From positions 1 through 64,000 of the forward strand of contig JACRPO010000011.1 of NCBI GenBank assembly GCA_016223165.1: 64,000 bases of DNA. The letters run 5' to 3'. The notes under the pieces were generated by a model that was not told the DNA's origin, made no database searches, and was given only the letters and a program-made list of their open reading frames with translations. The number at the start of each line of letters is the position of its first letter. Position 1 is the first letter of the stretch. This stretch comes from Burkholderiales bacterium. Its GTDB lineage: Bacteria > Pseudomonadota > Gammaproteobacteria > Burkholderiales > Burkholderiaceae_C. A program made the position numbers and the translations under genes. Below are positions 13,900 to 22,833 of this stretch, one piece after another.

Positions 13900-16844
13900 G
13901 GGGTCGTCTCCTCGGGTCTGCGGTTCGTGCGCCCGCTGTCGGGGCCGGGCTCGCGCCGCCACGGCAGGTCGAACCCGAAGCAGGCCCCCTGCCCCGGCTC
14001 GCTGACCAGCCACAGCCGGCCGCCGAAGTGCTCGATGATGCGGCGGCTGATCGGCAGCCCGAGCCCGGTGCCCTGCGGCCGGCTGATGCCGTCGCCGCCC
14101 TGGCGGAACTTCTCGAACACGAGCTGCTGCTGCTCGCGCGGCACGCCAGGGCCGTTGTCGTGCACCTCGACGGTGGCGCCCTCGGCGCGCGCGAGCAGCC
14201 GGATCTCGATGCGCCCGGCCCCCGCAGGCGTGAACTTGGCGGCGTTGGACAGCAGGTTCAGCACCACCTGCAGCAGCCGGTCGGGGTCGGCGCGCAGCAG
14301 CGGCACCTGCGCAGGTTTGTCGAGCACGGCCACGGCGCCGCGCTCGCGCAGCAGCTCGGCCGTGCTCTGCACCGCCTGCTCGAGCAGCCCGCCGAGGTCG
14401 ACGTCGGCGCTGTGCCACTCGGCGTGGCCCGACTCGATCTTGGCCATGTCGAGCACCTGGCTCACGAGGCGCGAAAGTCGCTCGGCCTCGGCGACGACGA
14501 TGGCGAGGAACTGCTGCCGCTGCGCGCTCTCCATGCCGGGTTCGTCGCGCATCAATTCGGCGAGGGCGCGGATGCTGGCCAGGGGCGTGCGCAGCTCGTG
14601 CGTGACGCTGCTCATGAAGTCGTCCTTCAGGCGGTCCAGGCTCTTGAGCTGCTCGTTGAGGTGGCGCAGCTCGCTCGCCTCCTCGACGATGTGCACGACG
14701 TCGTCGAGATCGAGCGCCTCCTCCTCGACGACGGAGGCGACCATGACGCGCGCGCTGGCGCTGCCGATGGCGCCGGCCAGCTGCGTCTCGGCGAACTGCA
14801 CCAGCGCCGCGTCGGCCTCGGCCGACGCACCGCCGCCAGGGACGGCGAGCACGCCGTCCCGCGGTCCCTTCGCCTGGCCACGCCGCCGTGCCTCGCCTTC
14901 GAAGAGCGAGCGCGCGCGCTCGGCGCCGAGAAAGCGCCCGACCAGCGCCACCAGGTCCCCGGTGCGGGCGCGGCCGCGCCAGAACACGCGCCCTTCGCTG
15001 GCGCGCTCGTAGACATCGACGAACTGCAGCGCCTGGCTCGCCTCGGCCGCCTGCGGCGGCCGCGCCAGCGACACGCCCACGTACAGGCCGACGTTGGCGA
15101 GCAGGCTCCAGAAGAGCGAGTGCGTGAGGCTGTCCATGCCGCCGAGGCCGAACAGGGCCTCGGGCCGCAGCCAGGCGAGCCCGAGCAGGCCGTGCTGCAG
15201 GAACGACGCGTCCATCCAGCCGCTCTTGGCGATGGAGGGCAGCAGCAGCGTCCACCCCCACACGGCCGCGCCGGCACCGAGCCCGGCGAGCGCGCCGTCG
15301 CGCGTGCCGCCCTTCCAGAACATGCCGCCGAGCAGCGCCGGCGCGAACTGCGCCACCGCCGCAAAGCTGATGAGGCCGATGCTGACCAGCGCATAGGCCT
15401 CGCCGGCGACGCGGAAGTACAGCCAGCCGAGCAGCATCAGCCCGACGATGACGACACGGCGCACCGCGAGGATGACGCCGGTGAGATCGCCGGCCGCATC
15501 ACCCACCCCATCACCCACCCCATCACCCACCCCATCACCCACCCCATCACCCGCCGCATCACCCGCCGCATCACCCGCCGCATCGCCCGCACGACCACCG
15601 ACCCCATCGCCCGCGCGGCCGCCGGTGCGGCCACGACCGAGCGCCCGCGATCGCAGTTTCGTGCGCAGCAGCAGCGGCAGCACGAGGTCGTTGCAGACCA
15701 TCGTCGAGACGGCGATGGCCTCGACGATGACCATGCCGGTGGCCGCCGAGAGGCCGCCGATGAAGGCGAGCAGCGCCAGCGCCGGCTGCCCGGCGGCCAG
15801 CGGCAGCGAGAGCACGAAGGTCTCCGGGTTGGCGGCGGCCGCGCCGAGGCCAGGACCGGAAGCGCCGCCGAAGTAGAGCAGCCCGCCCATCGCGATCGGC
15901 AGCACGAAGACGTTGATCAGCAGCAGGTAGGCCGGGAAGGCCCAGGCGGCGCGCTTGAGGTGGCGCTCGTCGACGTTCTCCACCACCATCATCTGGAACT
16001 GGCGCGGCAGCATGATCACGCTCAGCATCGAAAGCGCCATGAGCGCGAACCAGGCGTCGAAGGCAAAACCGCCGCCCGCGCCCCCCGCACCACTCGCGCC
16101 ACTCGCGCCACCCCCGGCCGACGGCTGCAGCACGCGCGCCAGTTCGGGCTTGGCGAGCGCACGCTCGGCGATGTCCGTGAGGCCGCCGAACAGGCCCCAG
16201 GTGACGAACGCGCCCACGGCCAGGAAGGCGAGCAGCTTGACCACCGACTCGGCGGCGATGGCCGCCACCATGCCCTCGTGGCGCTCGGTGTTGTCGAGGT
16301 GGCGCGTGCCGAAGGCGATGGTGAAGCCGGCGAGCAGCAGCGCCACCAGCAGCGCGCTGCCCGAGCCGGCCACGCCGCCGGCAGCGGCGGCGCCTTCCCC
16401 GGTGAGCACCGCGTAGCCGCTCGCCACCGCCTTCAGCTGCAGGGCCACGTAGGGCACGACGCCGACGAGCGCGATGAGCGTCACGAGCCCGGCGAGCAGG
16501 CGGCTCTTGCCGTAGCGGCTGGCGATGAAGTCGGCGATGCTCGTGATGCGGAAGCGCCGCGCGATGCGGATCATCTTGCGCAGCACCACCCATGCGAGAA
16601 CCATCGCCAGCATGGGGCCGAGGTAGATGGGCAGGAACCACACGCCGCCGCTGGCGGCACGGCCGATGCTGCCGAAGTAGGTCCAGGCCGTGCAGTACAC
16701 GCCCATCGAGAGCGCATAGACCCAGGCGTTGCCGATCACCGAGCGCCCGGCCGCGGCGCGCCGGTCGCCCCACCAGGCCACCGCGAACAGCGCCAGCAGG
16801 TAGGCCAGCGAGGCGCCCAGCACGAGCGTGGGAGACAGCGCCAT
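13896..16844 (-). CDS. CrbS-like sodium:solute symporter-histidine kinase
   Basis: The protein has 982 residues. Residues 1-600 are a sodium:solute symporter (SLC5) module with about 13 helices. A STAC-type segment follows (about 608-650, FVDVYERASEGRVFWRG). A DHp domain has H749 in THELRTPL, and the HATPase domain has the N box (LLSNAAKF), G1 (DNGPGVP) and G2 (GTGLGLP). CrbS proteins sense acetate or its flux and drive expression of acs and actP. The loop at residues 403-453 is a low-complexity Gly/Asp/Ala/Val stretch from a 12-bp DNA repeat. Glycine-rich runs also occur at 243-259. Its overlap with the receiver gene and the actP genes upstream support an acetate-switch role. Confidence 0.92.
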   Translation of the reverse strand: MALSPTLVLGASLAYLLALFAVAWWGDRRAAAGRSVIGNAWVYALSMGVYCTAWTYFGSIGRAASGGVWFLPIYLGPMLAMVLAWVVLRKMIRIARRFRITSIADFIASRYGKSRLLAGLVTLIALVGVVPYVALQLKAVASGYAVLTGEGAAAAGGVAGSGSALLVALLLAGFTIAFGTRHLDNTERHEGMVAAIAAESVVKLLAFLAVGAFVTWGLFGGLTDIAERALAKPELARVLQPSAGGGASGASGAGGAGGGFAFDAWFALMALSMLSVIMLPRQFQMMVVENVDERHLKRAAWAFPAYLLLINVFVLPIAMGGLLYFGGASGPGLGAAAANPETFVLSLPLAAGQPALALLAFIGGLSAATGMVIVEAIAVSTMVCNDLVLPLLLRTKLRSRALGRGRTGGRAGDGVGGRAGDAAGDAAGDAAGDGVGDGVGDGVGDGVGDAAGDLTGVILAVRRVVIVGLMLLGWLYFRVAGEAYALVSIGLISFAAVAQFAPALLGGMFWKGGTRDGALAGLGAGAAVWGWTLLLPSIAKSGWMDASFLQHGLLGLAWLRPEALFGLGGMDSLTHSLFWSLLANVGLYVGVSLARPPQAAEASQALQFVDVYERASEGRVFWRGRARTGDLVALVGRFLGAERARSLFEGEARRRGQAKGPRDGVLAVPGGGASAEADAALVQFAETQLAGAIGSASARVMVASVVEEEALDLDDVVHIVEEASELRHLNEQLKSLDRLKDDFMSSVTHELRTPLASIRALAELMRDEPGMESAQRQQFLAIVVAEAERLSRLVSQVLDMAKIESGHAEWHSADVDLGGLLEQAVQSTAELLRERGAVAVLDKPAQVPLLRADPDRLLQVVLNLLSNAAKFTPAGAGRIEIRLLARAEGATVEVHDNGPGVPREQQQLVFEKFRQGGDGISRPQGTGLGLPISRRIIEHFGGRLWLVSEPGQGACFGFDLPWRREPGPDSGRTNRRPEETTP
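15493..15588 (-). repeat. 12-bp minisatellite inside the symporter-kinase gene
   Basis: Eight near-perfect copies of a 12-bp unit (plus-strand forms GCCGCATCACCC and ACCCCATCACCC) encode alternating GDAA and GDGV in an extra-membrane loop. Each unit is 4 codons, so copy-number changes keep the frame. Confidence 0.9.
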
Positions 16845-16895
16845 TTGATCGGCCCCTAGTGCGCGTTCTTGCCCGCTCTTGCCCGCCCGGCCTCT

Positions 16896-17210
16896 TCAGC
16901 GTGGCGCCTTGCCGGCACCGGTGGCGGGCTCGCCGTGCACGCCACGCGCGCGATCCGCGCCGTCCGCGCCCGGCGCCGCCCGCTCCATCAGCCAGGCGAG
17001 CGCCACGATCAACCCGGCCCAGCCCGCGAACAGCAGCAGCGGCAAGCGCGGCAACCCGAACAGCGTCGCGTCGGCCCCGGTGCCGGGCCCGGACCCTGCC
17101 GCGAGCCCCAGCCCGAGCAGCGGAAAGTCGAACAGCGCCCAGCCGGCGAAGAACAAGGCGAGCAGGCGCTGCGCGAGCAGGCTCGGCGCCCCGGGATGGT
17201 TGGCTTTCAC
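16896..17210 (-). CDS. Small membrane protein next to the symporter-kinase
   Basis: The 104-residue protein has two or three hydrophobic segments (LLALFFAGWALFDFPLLGL and LPLLLFAGWAGLIVALAWLM) and a polar Gly/Ala-rich C-terminus. No family was recognised. It starts 61 bp after the DUF294 gene and ends 51 bp before the symporter-kinase gene, on the same strand, so it is probably in their operon. An accessory subunit of the sensor or of ActP is a guess. Confidence 0.65.
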   Translation of the reverse strand: MKANHPGAPSLLAQRLLALFFAGWALFDFPLLGLGLAAGSGPGTGADATLFGLPRLPLLLFAGWAGLIVALAWLMERAAPGADGADRARGVHGEPATGAGKAPR

Positions 17211-17271
17211 GGCTGTCTCCTCATCTCGTCACCCGGTCGGTGGCCTTGCGGGTCTTGTCGCCCGGTTCCGG

Positions 17272-18396
17272 TCAGAGCGTGTCGAAACGGAAATGCTGGC
17301 GCAGGAACAGGCGGAAGCGCTTGACGATGGCCAAGGCATCGTGCAGCGGCTCGCGCTCCAGGGTCGAAAGATCGGACGGGCGCACCTCGTTGCCCACCGG
17401 CTGGCCGCGCTCGCGCTGCTTCAGCTGGTGCGTGAGGCGGATGCCGATGAGCAGGTGCAGTGCGTCGCCGAGCTCGCGCGCCAGCGCTTCGTCGAGGCGG
17501 CCGGCGGCCGCGAGGGCGGCGAGGCGGTCGACGGTACCGGGCGCGCGCACGCCGTATTTCAGCGACAGGGCGCGCACGCCGTGCACGATCGGGAAGGTGC
17601 CGAGCTTCTTCAGGTCGAGCGGCTGTTCGTCGCGCTTTCCGACCAGGCGGCTCAGCCAGTTGCCGGGCTCCTGGAACTGGTCGGCGGCGGCCGCGAAGCG
17701 CGCGAGAAAGCTGTCGGAGCCGCTCAGGATGCGGTCGAGATGGTCGCGCGCCTCGGTCAGCAGCGTCGCGTCGCCGGCCTTGGCCGCGGCATCGAAGAAG
17801 ATCGCCAGGTGCATCGGCCCTTCGGGGTCGGCGCCGTAGATCCAGTCGCGCATCGTCTCGCGAAAGCTCGCCAGCGGCTGCCGCCACAGCGGGTTGGTGA
17901 GCATGATGTCGCCCGGGCAGGGCGGCCAGCCGAGCTGAACGAGCGCGGCGTTGAAGCGCGCCGCCACCGCGGGCAAGTCGGGCAGGTCGCGCAAGTCGCG
18001 CAAGAGGTCCGTGCCCGCCGCGCCGGCCGGGGCCGCTGATCCGCCGAACGCGAAGCCGTCGCGCAGCAGCAGCGCGTTGTCCTGGTCGGTGCGCAGGATC
18101 TGCTCGCCGCGGCCCTCGCTGCCCATCGCGAGCAGGCAGGAGTTGGCGACCAGTTCGGCCGGCGCGACGAGCGACCACAGGCGCGCGAAGATGCGTGTGT
18201 TGAGATCGCTCACGAGCCGCATGACGCGCTCGACGCGGGTGCCGCTGCCGTGCAGCAGGCGCACGAGCTCGTCGACGCGGCCGGCCGCCGCCTGCAGGTC
18301 GGCGACGCCGGCCGCCTCGTCGATGTGCACGCCGATGAGGTGCGAATCGAGCGACAGCATCTCGCGCTGCGGTTCGGCGGTCATGGGCGACATCAT
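17272..18396 (-). CDS. DUF294 putative nucleotidyltransferase
   Basis: The protein has 374 residues. The nucleotidyltransferase signature is intact (GSEGRGEQ at 92-99, TDQDNA at 103-108), followed by the DUF294 C-terminal substrate-binding helical domain. Relatives usually carry cNMP-binding and CBS domains in front; these are absent, so this is a short form. The family resembles GlnD-type nucleotidyltransferases, but its substrate is unknown. Genes of this family sit beside actP, the CrbS-type kinase and the DnaQ-like protein in other proteobacteria, and the same set is present here. Two adjacent ATG codons (18396, 18393) leave the exact start open. Confidence 0.88.
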   Translation of the reverse strand: MMSPMTAEPQREMLSLDSHLIGVHIDEAAGVADLQAAAGRVDELVRLLHGSGTRVERVMRLVSDLNTRIFARLWSLVAPAELVANSCLLAMGSEGRGEQILRTDQDNALLLRDGFAFGGSAAPAGAAGTDLLRDLRDLPDLPAVAARFNAALVQLGWPPCPGDIMLTNPLWRQPLASFRETMRDWIYGADPEGPMHLAIFFDAAAKAGDATLLTEARDHLDRILSGSDSFLARFAAAADQFQEPGNWLSRLVGKRDEQPLDLKKLGTFPIVHGVRALSLKYGVRAPGTVDRLAALAAAGRLDEALARELGDALHLLIGIRLTHQLKQRERGQPVGNEVRPSDLSTLEREPLHDALAIVKRFRLFLRQHFRFDTL

Positions 18397-18434
18397 GGCA
18401 GCAGACTCTGCGGAAACGAGACCGGAAACGAGAA

Positions 18435-18462
18435 GGGCCGCCGGCTCCTACGCCGGCGGCCC
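18435..18462 (-). terminator. Probable transcription terminator after actP
   Basis: A perfect 11-bp inverted repeat (GGGCCGCCGGC, loop of 6, GCCGGCGGCCC) starts 22 bp past the actP stop. On the minus strand it is followed by a T-rich stretch (CTTCTCGTTTCC). It may only attenuate reading into the DUF294 gene. Confidence 0.65.
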
Positions 18463-18483
18463 CGCGCACTCATCCGCAGCGGA

Positions 18484-20187
18484 TCAGTGGCCGGACGCGC
18501 CCGCCGCGCCGATGCCCGTCTCGGAACGCACCTGCTGCGCCGGGAAGCCGGCACGGTCGGCGTTGCCGCGCGCGCTGCGGTCCAGCAGCGAGACCAGCCA
18601 GATCGTGATGAACGCCGCCGGGATCGAGAAGATGGCCGCCGAGTTGTACGGGAACCAGGCCGAGCCCTTCGGGTACAGCATCACCGCCTCCCAGACGCTG
18701 GCCGAACCGATGGTCAACGTCACCGCGGTCAGCAGACCGACGAAGCCGCCCGCCACCGCGCCCTTGGTCGTGCAGCCCTTCCACAACACCGACATGAACA
18801 GCACCGGGAAGTTGGCCGAGGCCGCGATCACGAAGGCCAGCATCACCATGTAGGCGACGTTCTCCTTCTCGAAGGCGATGCCCAGCGCCACGGCCACGAT
18901 GCCCAGGCAGACCGTCGTGATCTTGGAGACACGAAGCTCCTGGGCCTGGTCGACACGGCCATGGCGCCACACCGAGGCGTAGAGGTCATGCGACACCGCC
19001 GAGGCACCCGACAGCGTCAGGCCGGCCACGACGGCCAGGATGGTGGCGAAGGCCACCGCCGAGATGAAGCCGAGGAACCAGTTGCCGCCCACCGCGCCGG
19101 CCAGGTGCACCGCGGCCATGTTGCCGCCGCCGACCAGGCCCTTGGCGACCTCACCGCCGACGAAGTAGTTGGCCGGGTTGGGGATCAGGTTGGTGATGGC
19201 GCCGAAGCCGATGATGAAGGTGAGGATGTAGAAGTAGCCGATCCAGGTCGTGGCCCAGCCGACCGACTTGCGCGCTTCCTTGGCGTTGGGCACGGTGAAG
19301 AAGCGCATCAGGATGTGCGGCAGGCCGGCGGTGCCGAACATCAGGGCCATGCCCACCGAGATGGCAGAGACGGGGTCCTTGATGAGCGCGCCGGGCGCCA
19401 TGATGGCGTCCTTCTTGGAGTGCACCTCGACGGCTTTGCTGAACATCGCCTCGGGCGAGAAGCCGAACTGATACAGCACCGCCAGCGCCATGAACGTGGC
19501 GCCGCCGAGCAGCATGCAGGCCTTGATGATCTGCACCCAGGTGGTGGCCGTCATGCCGCCGAAGAGCACGTAGACCATCATGATCGAGCCGACCAGGATC
19601 TCGGCGTACAGGTAGTCCATGCCGAACAGCAGCTTGATGAGCTGCCCGGCACCGACCATCTGCGCGATCATGTAGAAGGCCACCACGACCAGCGAGCCGC
19701 AGGCGGCGAAGATGCGGATCGGCGTCTGGCTGAAGCGGTAGCCGGCGACGTCGGCGAAAGTGAACTTGCCCAGGTTGCGCAGCCGCTCGGCCATCAGGAA
19801 GGTGATGACCGGCCAACCGACCAGCCAGCCGATCGAGAAGATCAGGCCGTCGAAGCCGTTGGCGAAGACGAGGCCCGAGATGCCGAGGAACGAGGCCGCC
19901 GACATGTAGTCGCCGGCGATCGCGAGGCCGTTCTGGAAGCCGGTGATGCCGCCACCGGCGGTGTAGAAGTCGGCAGCGCTCTTGGTCTTTGCCGCGGCCC
20001 ACTTGGTGATCCACAGCGTGGCGGCCACGAAGATGGCGAACATCGCGATGGCGGTCCAGTTGGTCGCCTGCTTGGTGGCCTGGCCGAGATCGGCGCCGGC
20101 GGCATACGCACCCACGCCGACGGCGGTGACCACGCACACGGCCAACACCTTGGCCAGCACCCTGACGGTTTGATGGTCGAAGTTCAC
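18484..20187 (-). CDS. actP: Acetate/cation symporter ActP
   Basis: The 567-residue protein begins at a GTG that overlaps the stop of the DUF485 gene (GTGA), with GGGAG just upstream. It is a sodium:solute symporter with about 13 helices. The ADFYTAGGGI motif near the first third and the overall length fit ActP-type acetate/glycolate permeases. Adjacency to a DUF485 (YjcH-like) gene is the usual actP arrangement. It imports acetate in symport with sodium or protons, and the downstream CrbS-like system probably regulates it. The first helix region (VLAVCVVTAVGVGAYAAGA) looks like the cleavable segment seen in relatives. Confidence 0.93.
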   Translation of the reverse strand: MNFDHQTVRVLAKVLAVCVVTAVGVGAYAAGADLGQATKQATNWTAIAMFAIFVAATLWITKWAAAKTKSAADFYTAGGGITGFQNGLAIAGDYMSAASFLGISGLVFANGFDGLIFSIGWLVGWPVITFLMAERLRNLGKFTFADVAGYRFSQTPIRIFAACGSLVVVAFYMIAQMVGAGQLIKLLFGMDYLYAEILVGSIMMVYVLFGGMTATTWVQIIKACMLLGGATFMALAVLYQFGFSPEAMFSKAVEVHSKKDAIMAPGALIKDPVSAISVGMALMFGTAGLPHILMRFFTVPNAKEARKSVGWATTWIGYFYILTFIIGFGAITNLIPNPANYFVGGEVAKGLVGGGNMAAVHLAGAVGGNWFLGFISAVAFATILAVVAGLTLSGASAVSHDLYASVWRHGRVDQAQELRVSKITTVCLGIVAVALGIAFEKENVAYMVMLAFVIAASANFPVLFMSVLWKGCTTKGAVAGGFVGLLTAVTLTIGSASVWEAVMLYPKGSAWFPYNSAAIFSIPAAFITIWLVSLLDRSARGNADRAGFPAQQVRSETGIGAAGASGH

Positions 20188-20492
20188 TTCACGACTCCCT
20201 TGACGATTTGCTCGGTCAGTGAGTCGTACTCGCTGTTCGCGCGCCGGATGTAGACCCAGGTGATGATGATGGTGAAGACGATGACGGCCACGCCGAGCGG
20301 CATGCCGAGCGTCGTGACGCCGCCGCCGATCTTCTGCGCCAGCAGCGGCTTGTCGAAGGCGACGAGCAGGATGAAGCCGTAGTAGGCCACCATGCCGGCC
20401 AGGGTCAGCCACCAGCCGAGGCTGGTGCGCCGCGCCTTCAGCTGCTGGTACTTGGGGTGGGCGGTGACCTTCGCCACCAGTGGATCTTCCAT
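20184..20492 (-). CDS. DUF485 (YjcH-like) membrane protein
   Basis: The 102-residue protein follows an AAGGAGA ribosome site. It has two membrane helices with the family layout: HPKYQQLKARRTSLGWWLT leads into helix 1 (MVAYYGFILLVAF), then helix 2 (GVAVIVFTIIITWVYIRRAN). DUF485 proteins are found almost always immediately upstream of actP and are thought to assist it. The stop codon overlaps the actP start. Confidence 0.92.
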   Translation of the reverse strand: MEDPLVAKVTAHPKYQQLKARRTSLGWWLTLAGMVAYYGFILLVAFDKPLLAQKIGGGVTTLGMPLGVAVIVFTIIITWVYIRRANSEYDSLTEQIVKGVVK

Positions 20493-20531
20493 TGCGCGTC
20501 TCCTTGTCGGCGTCGAGTGCAGGAACAGGAA

Positions 20532-20549
20532 CGGCACCGTGCGGTGCCG
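20532..20549 (-). other. Hairpin in the leader of the DUF485-actP operon
   Basis: Perfect 7-bp inverted repeat (CGGCACC, loop GTGC, GGTGCCG) about 40 bp upstream of the DUF485 start, inside the expected 5' leader. Function unknown. Confidence 0.4.
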
Positions 20550-20574
20550 CCTGGCCCTACTGTGAGCGCCGGTA

Positions 20575-20603
20575 CTGATAGGACTCTGACGCGAATCAAA
20601 CAA
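20575..20603 (-). promoter_or_regulatory. Candidate sigma70 promoter of the DUF485-actP operon
   Basis: On the minus strand TTGTTT is followed after 17 bp by TATCAG, both 4/6 matches or better to consensus. A GG-N10-GC pattern (TTGG...GC) just upstream could alternatively be a weak sigma54 site. Confidence 0.4.
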
Positions 20604-20751
20604 GAGCTGACGTGCAGCCAACGCAGGCTGACAACCCTCGGTGCAAACCCTGAACCCGCGATGCGCGCGCTTCGCTACATGCGTGCGCGCGCGCTGGCGC
20701 TTCGCGTGCATGCCCTCGCGCGGTGGCCGGCGCGACAGGCGCGTAGCGAGC

Positions 20752-21390
20752 TCAGCGGCGCACGATGCCGGCGCGCGGCCGGCCCTCGGCTTCCCAGGCG
20801 GGGCCGTCGAACCACGGGTCGCCGGCGATGGCTGCGCGCAGCATCGGCAGCGCGTCCAGGCCCCAGAAGAGGCGGCCTTCGCAGAGATAGCTCGGCACGC
20901 CGAACACGCCCAGCGCAATGGCGTGCTCGGTGGCCTCGCGCAGCGCGCGCTTCACGTCGTCGGATGCGGGGTCGCGGGCCGGTGCGAGGCGCGCCGCGAG
21001 CTCGGCCAGGCGCGCGGGGTCGACGGCATCGGCACCGCCGCTCGCCCACACGTGCCTGAAGACCTGCTCGACGACGAATCGATTCGGCCCGCTGGCGTCG
21101 CAGGCGATGGCCAGGCGCAGCAGGGCGAGCGGATTGAACGGGTGCACGGCCGGCGTCTGCATCGGCGTGCCCTGCCGATGGGCGAGCCAGTGCGTGTGGC
21201 GGAAGGTCCACGCGCGCTTGCTGTCCAACTCGGCCGGGCCCTTCTGGCCCCAGTGCTGCAGGAGCCCGGCGAAGAGCACCGGCCGGTACTCGACGACGTA
21301 GCTGCAGCCCTCCAGCGCCTGCGGCAGCCGCTCGAAGGCGAGGTAGGCGAAGGGCGAGACGAAGTCGAAGAAGAACTCGATGCGCTTCAT
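20752..21390 (-). CDS. DsbA-fold 2-hydroxychromene-2-carboxylate isomerase-like protein
   Basis: The 212-residue protein starts with KRIEFFFDFVSPFAYLAFERLP, the thioredoxin-like opening of the HCCA isomerase/GST-kappa group, in which Ser replaces the usual CxxC cysteines. A cis-Pro segment (GVFGVPSYLCEGRLFWGLD) is near the C-terminus. Members use glutathione to isomerise chromene carboxylates, but many chromosomal copies have no known substrate. There is no aromatic-degradation gene next to it. It overlaps the DUF1289 gene by 4 bp. Confidence 0.85.
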   Translation of the reverse strand: MKRIEFFFDFVSPFAYLAFERLPQALEGCSYVVEYRPVLFAGLLQHWGQKGPAELDSKRAWTFRHTHWLAHRQGTPMQTPAVHPFNPLALLRLAIACDASGPNRFVVEQVFRHVWASGGADAVDPARLAELAARLAPARDPASDDVKRALREATEHAIALGVFGVPSYLCEGRLFWGLDALPMLRAAIAGDPWFDGPAWEAEGRPRAGIVRR

Positions 21391-21692
21391 GGGGCCTTGC
21401 TGGACGATGCTGCGGACGTTTCGGGCGATGCAGTCGGCTCCGCGGGCGACGCCGCGCGTGCCGCCCGCCGCACCTCGAGGGCGACCCACACGTCGCGCTT
21501 GGCCGCATCGGACAGCTGCGACCAGGCGGCGATCTCGTCGAGCGTGCGCAGGCAGCCCTCGCACAGGCCGCTCGCCGCCTCCATGCGGCAGATGTTGATG
21601 CAGGGGCTGGCGACCGGTGCCTCGCCGCCTAAGTCCACCGCCATGCCTGCGGTCGTGCCGTCGCGGATGTCGCCGGTCATGCCGTCGCTCAA
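21387..21692 (-). CDS. DUF1289 family protein
   Basis: This small 101-residue protein has the DUF1289 core (SPCINICRMEAASGLCEGCL, then RTLDEIAAWSQLSD). The three or four cysteines probably bind a metal or Fe-S cluster. The function of the family is unknown. The start is uncertain (ATG codons at 21692, 21680 and further in). Its stop codon overlaps the start of the isomerase-like gene, so they are probably co-translated. Confidence 0.85.
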   Translation of the reverse strand: MSDGMTGDIRDGTTAGMAVDLGGEAPVASPCINICRMEAASGLCEGCLRTLDEIAAWSQLSDAAKRDVWVALEVRRAARAASPAEPTASPETSAASSSKAP

Positions 21693-21729
21693 CCTGCCAT
21701 GCAGCCGGCCGCGGCGGCGATGCCGTCGC

Positions 21730-22251
21730 TCATGTCGCGCCCTCGGTCCGCTGCACGACGTCGGCCACCGGCGCGCCGCCGGTGAGGCGCACGAGGTCGG
21801 CCGGCGCGAGCTTGAAGACGCCGTTCGGATGCCCCGCCGCGGCCCAGATCTCGTCGAAGCGGAAGAGCTCGCGGTCGATCAGCGTCAACACCGGCGCGGT
21901 GTGCGCGAGCGGCGCCACGCCGCCGATCGAGAAGCCGGTCGCCGCCTTCACGAACTCGGCGTCGGCGCGCCCGAGCTTGCCGGTGATCGCGGCGACGCGC
22001 TTCTCGTCGACGCGCCTGTCGCCCGAGGTGACGACGAGCACGGCGGTCTCGGCGCGGTCCGCCCCTTCGTCGGCCGGGCGGCGGAAGACGACGCTCTTGG
22101 CGATCTGGCCGACCACGATGCCGAGCGCGTCGGCCGCCTCCTGCGACGTGCGCGCGCTCACCTCCAGCCACACCGGCGCATGCGGGTGGCCGAGCGCAGC
22201 CAGCGCGGCTTGCACGCGAAGAAAGCCTTCGGGGTAGGAGACTCCGTTCAT
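21730..22251 (-). CDS. YbaK/EbsC-family aminoacyl-tRNA deacylase
   Basis: The protein has 173 residues from the ATG at 22251; an upstream in-frame ATG at 22290 would add 13. It shows the YbaK/ProX-type editing fold: VGQIAKSVVFR with the key lysine near residue 48, VVTSGDRRVDEKRVA, and GFSIGGVAPLAH near the C-terminus. Such free-standing domains hydrolyse mischarged tRNAs, for example Cys- or Ala-tRNA-Pro. It is the first of three small minus-strand genes (with DUF1289 and the isomerase-like protein). Confidence 0.85.
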   Translation of the reverse strand: MNGVSYPEGFLRVQAALAALGHPHAPVWLEVSARTSQEAADALGIVVGQIAKSVVFRRPADEGADRAETAVLVVTSGDRRVDEKRVAAITGKLGRADAEFVKAATGFSIGGVAPLAHTAPVLTLIDRELFRFDEIWAAAGHPNGVFKLAPADLVRLTGGAPVADVVQRTEGAT

Positions 22252-22451
22252 GCTCGGCGGACAGGCGAAATGGTCGGGCGAAGAGCGCATCGGCCGCGGC
22301 CCGCGGTGACGGCGGATTGCCGGTACGCAGGCAGTTTATCGATCGGTGGCAAGGCGACGACGACTTTGCGGGTTCCGACCCGGAATCCACCGACCGGCAG
22401 ATCGACGAGGTGCCGCCCGTCAAGCTGCTCTATCCGCCCAGAGCGGCCGTG

Positions 22452-22820
22452 TCACCGTCGTCGTGCCGGCTGGGCCGCAGCGGGGGCTGCGGACACCCAG
22501 CCCGCCACCTGGCCCCAGTCCTCCAACTCCTGCGGCGCGCAGTCCCACGGCACACCGAACAGCGCGCTGCCGTTCTCGCACATCCAGATCGCGTAGCGCG
22601 CCGACGCCGGATGGCCGGCCTCGGCCAGCTTGATGAAGCGGCCGTAGGCCTCGGAGAAGCGCGCGCGGCGGAACGAGTCCAGGGCCTGCAGGTGGGCATG
22701 CTCGAGGGCTTGCATCCGCGTCCGGACCGCCGGCGACGCGGGGCCTGCGGCGTGAACGGGCACGGTCGTTCCTGCCAGTAGAGCCAGCAGAGAGAGCGCG
22801 AGCGCGCGGGCAGTGTTCAT
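22452..22820 (-). CDS. Small secreted protein of unknown function
   Basis: The protein has 122 residues after a GAGGGGG ribosome site. A signal peptide ends at VHA (about residue 27). The mature part is helical and TPR/Sel1-like (FSEAYGRFIKLAEAGHPASARYAIWM), with two cysteines (MCENG, PWDCAPQE) that could form a disulphide. No named family was recognised. Confidence 0.65.
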   Translation of the reverse strand: MNTARALALSLLALLAGTTVPVHAAGPASPAVRTRMQALEHAHLQALDSFRRARFSEAYGRFIKLAEAGHPASARYAIWMCENGSALFGVPWDCAPQELEDWGQVAGWVSAAPAAAQPARRR

Positions 22821-22833
22821 GGTGTCCCCCTCT

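Noticed and set aside
15493..15588. CRISPR-like or promoter repeat array on the plus strand
   Set aside because: It lies inside a well-supported kinase gene, has no spacers and encodes an in-frame loop.
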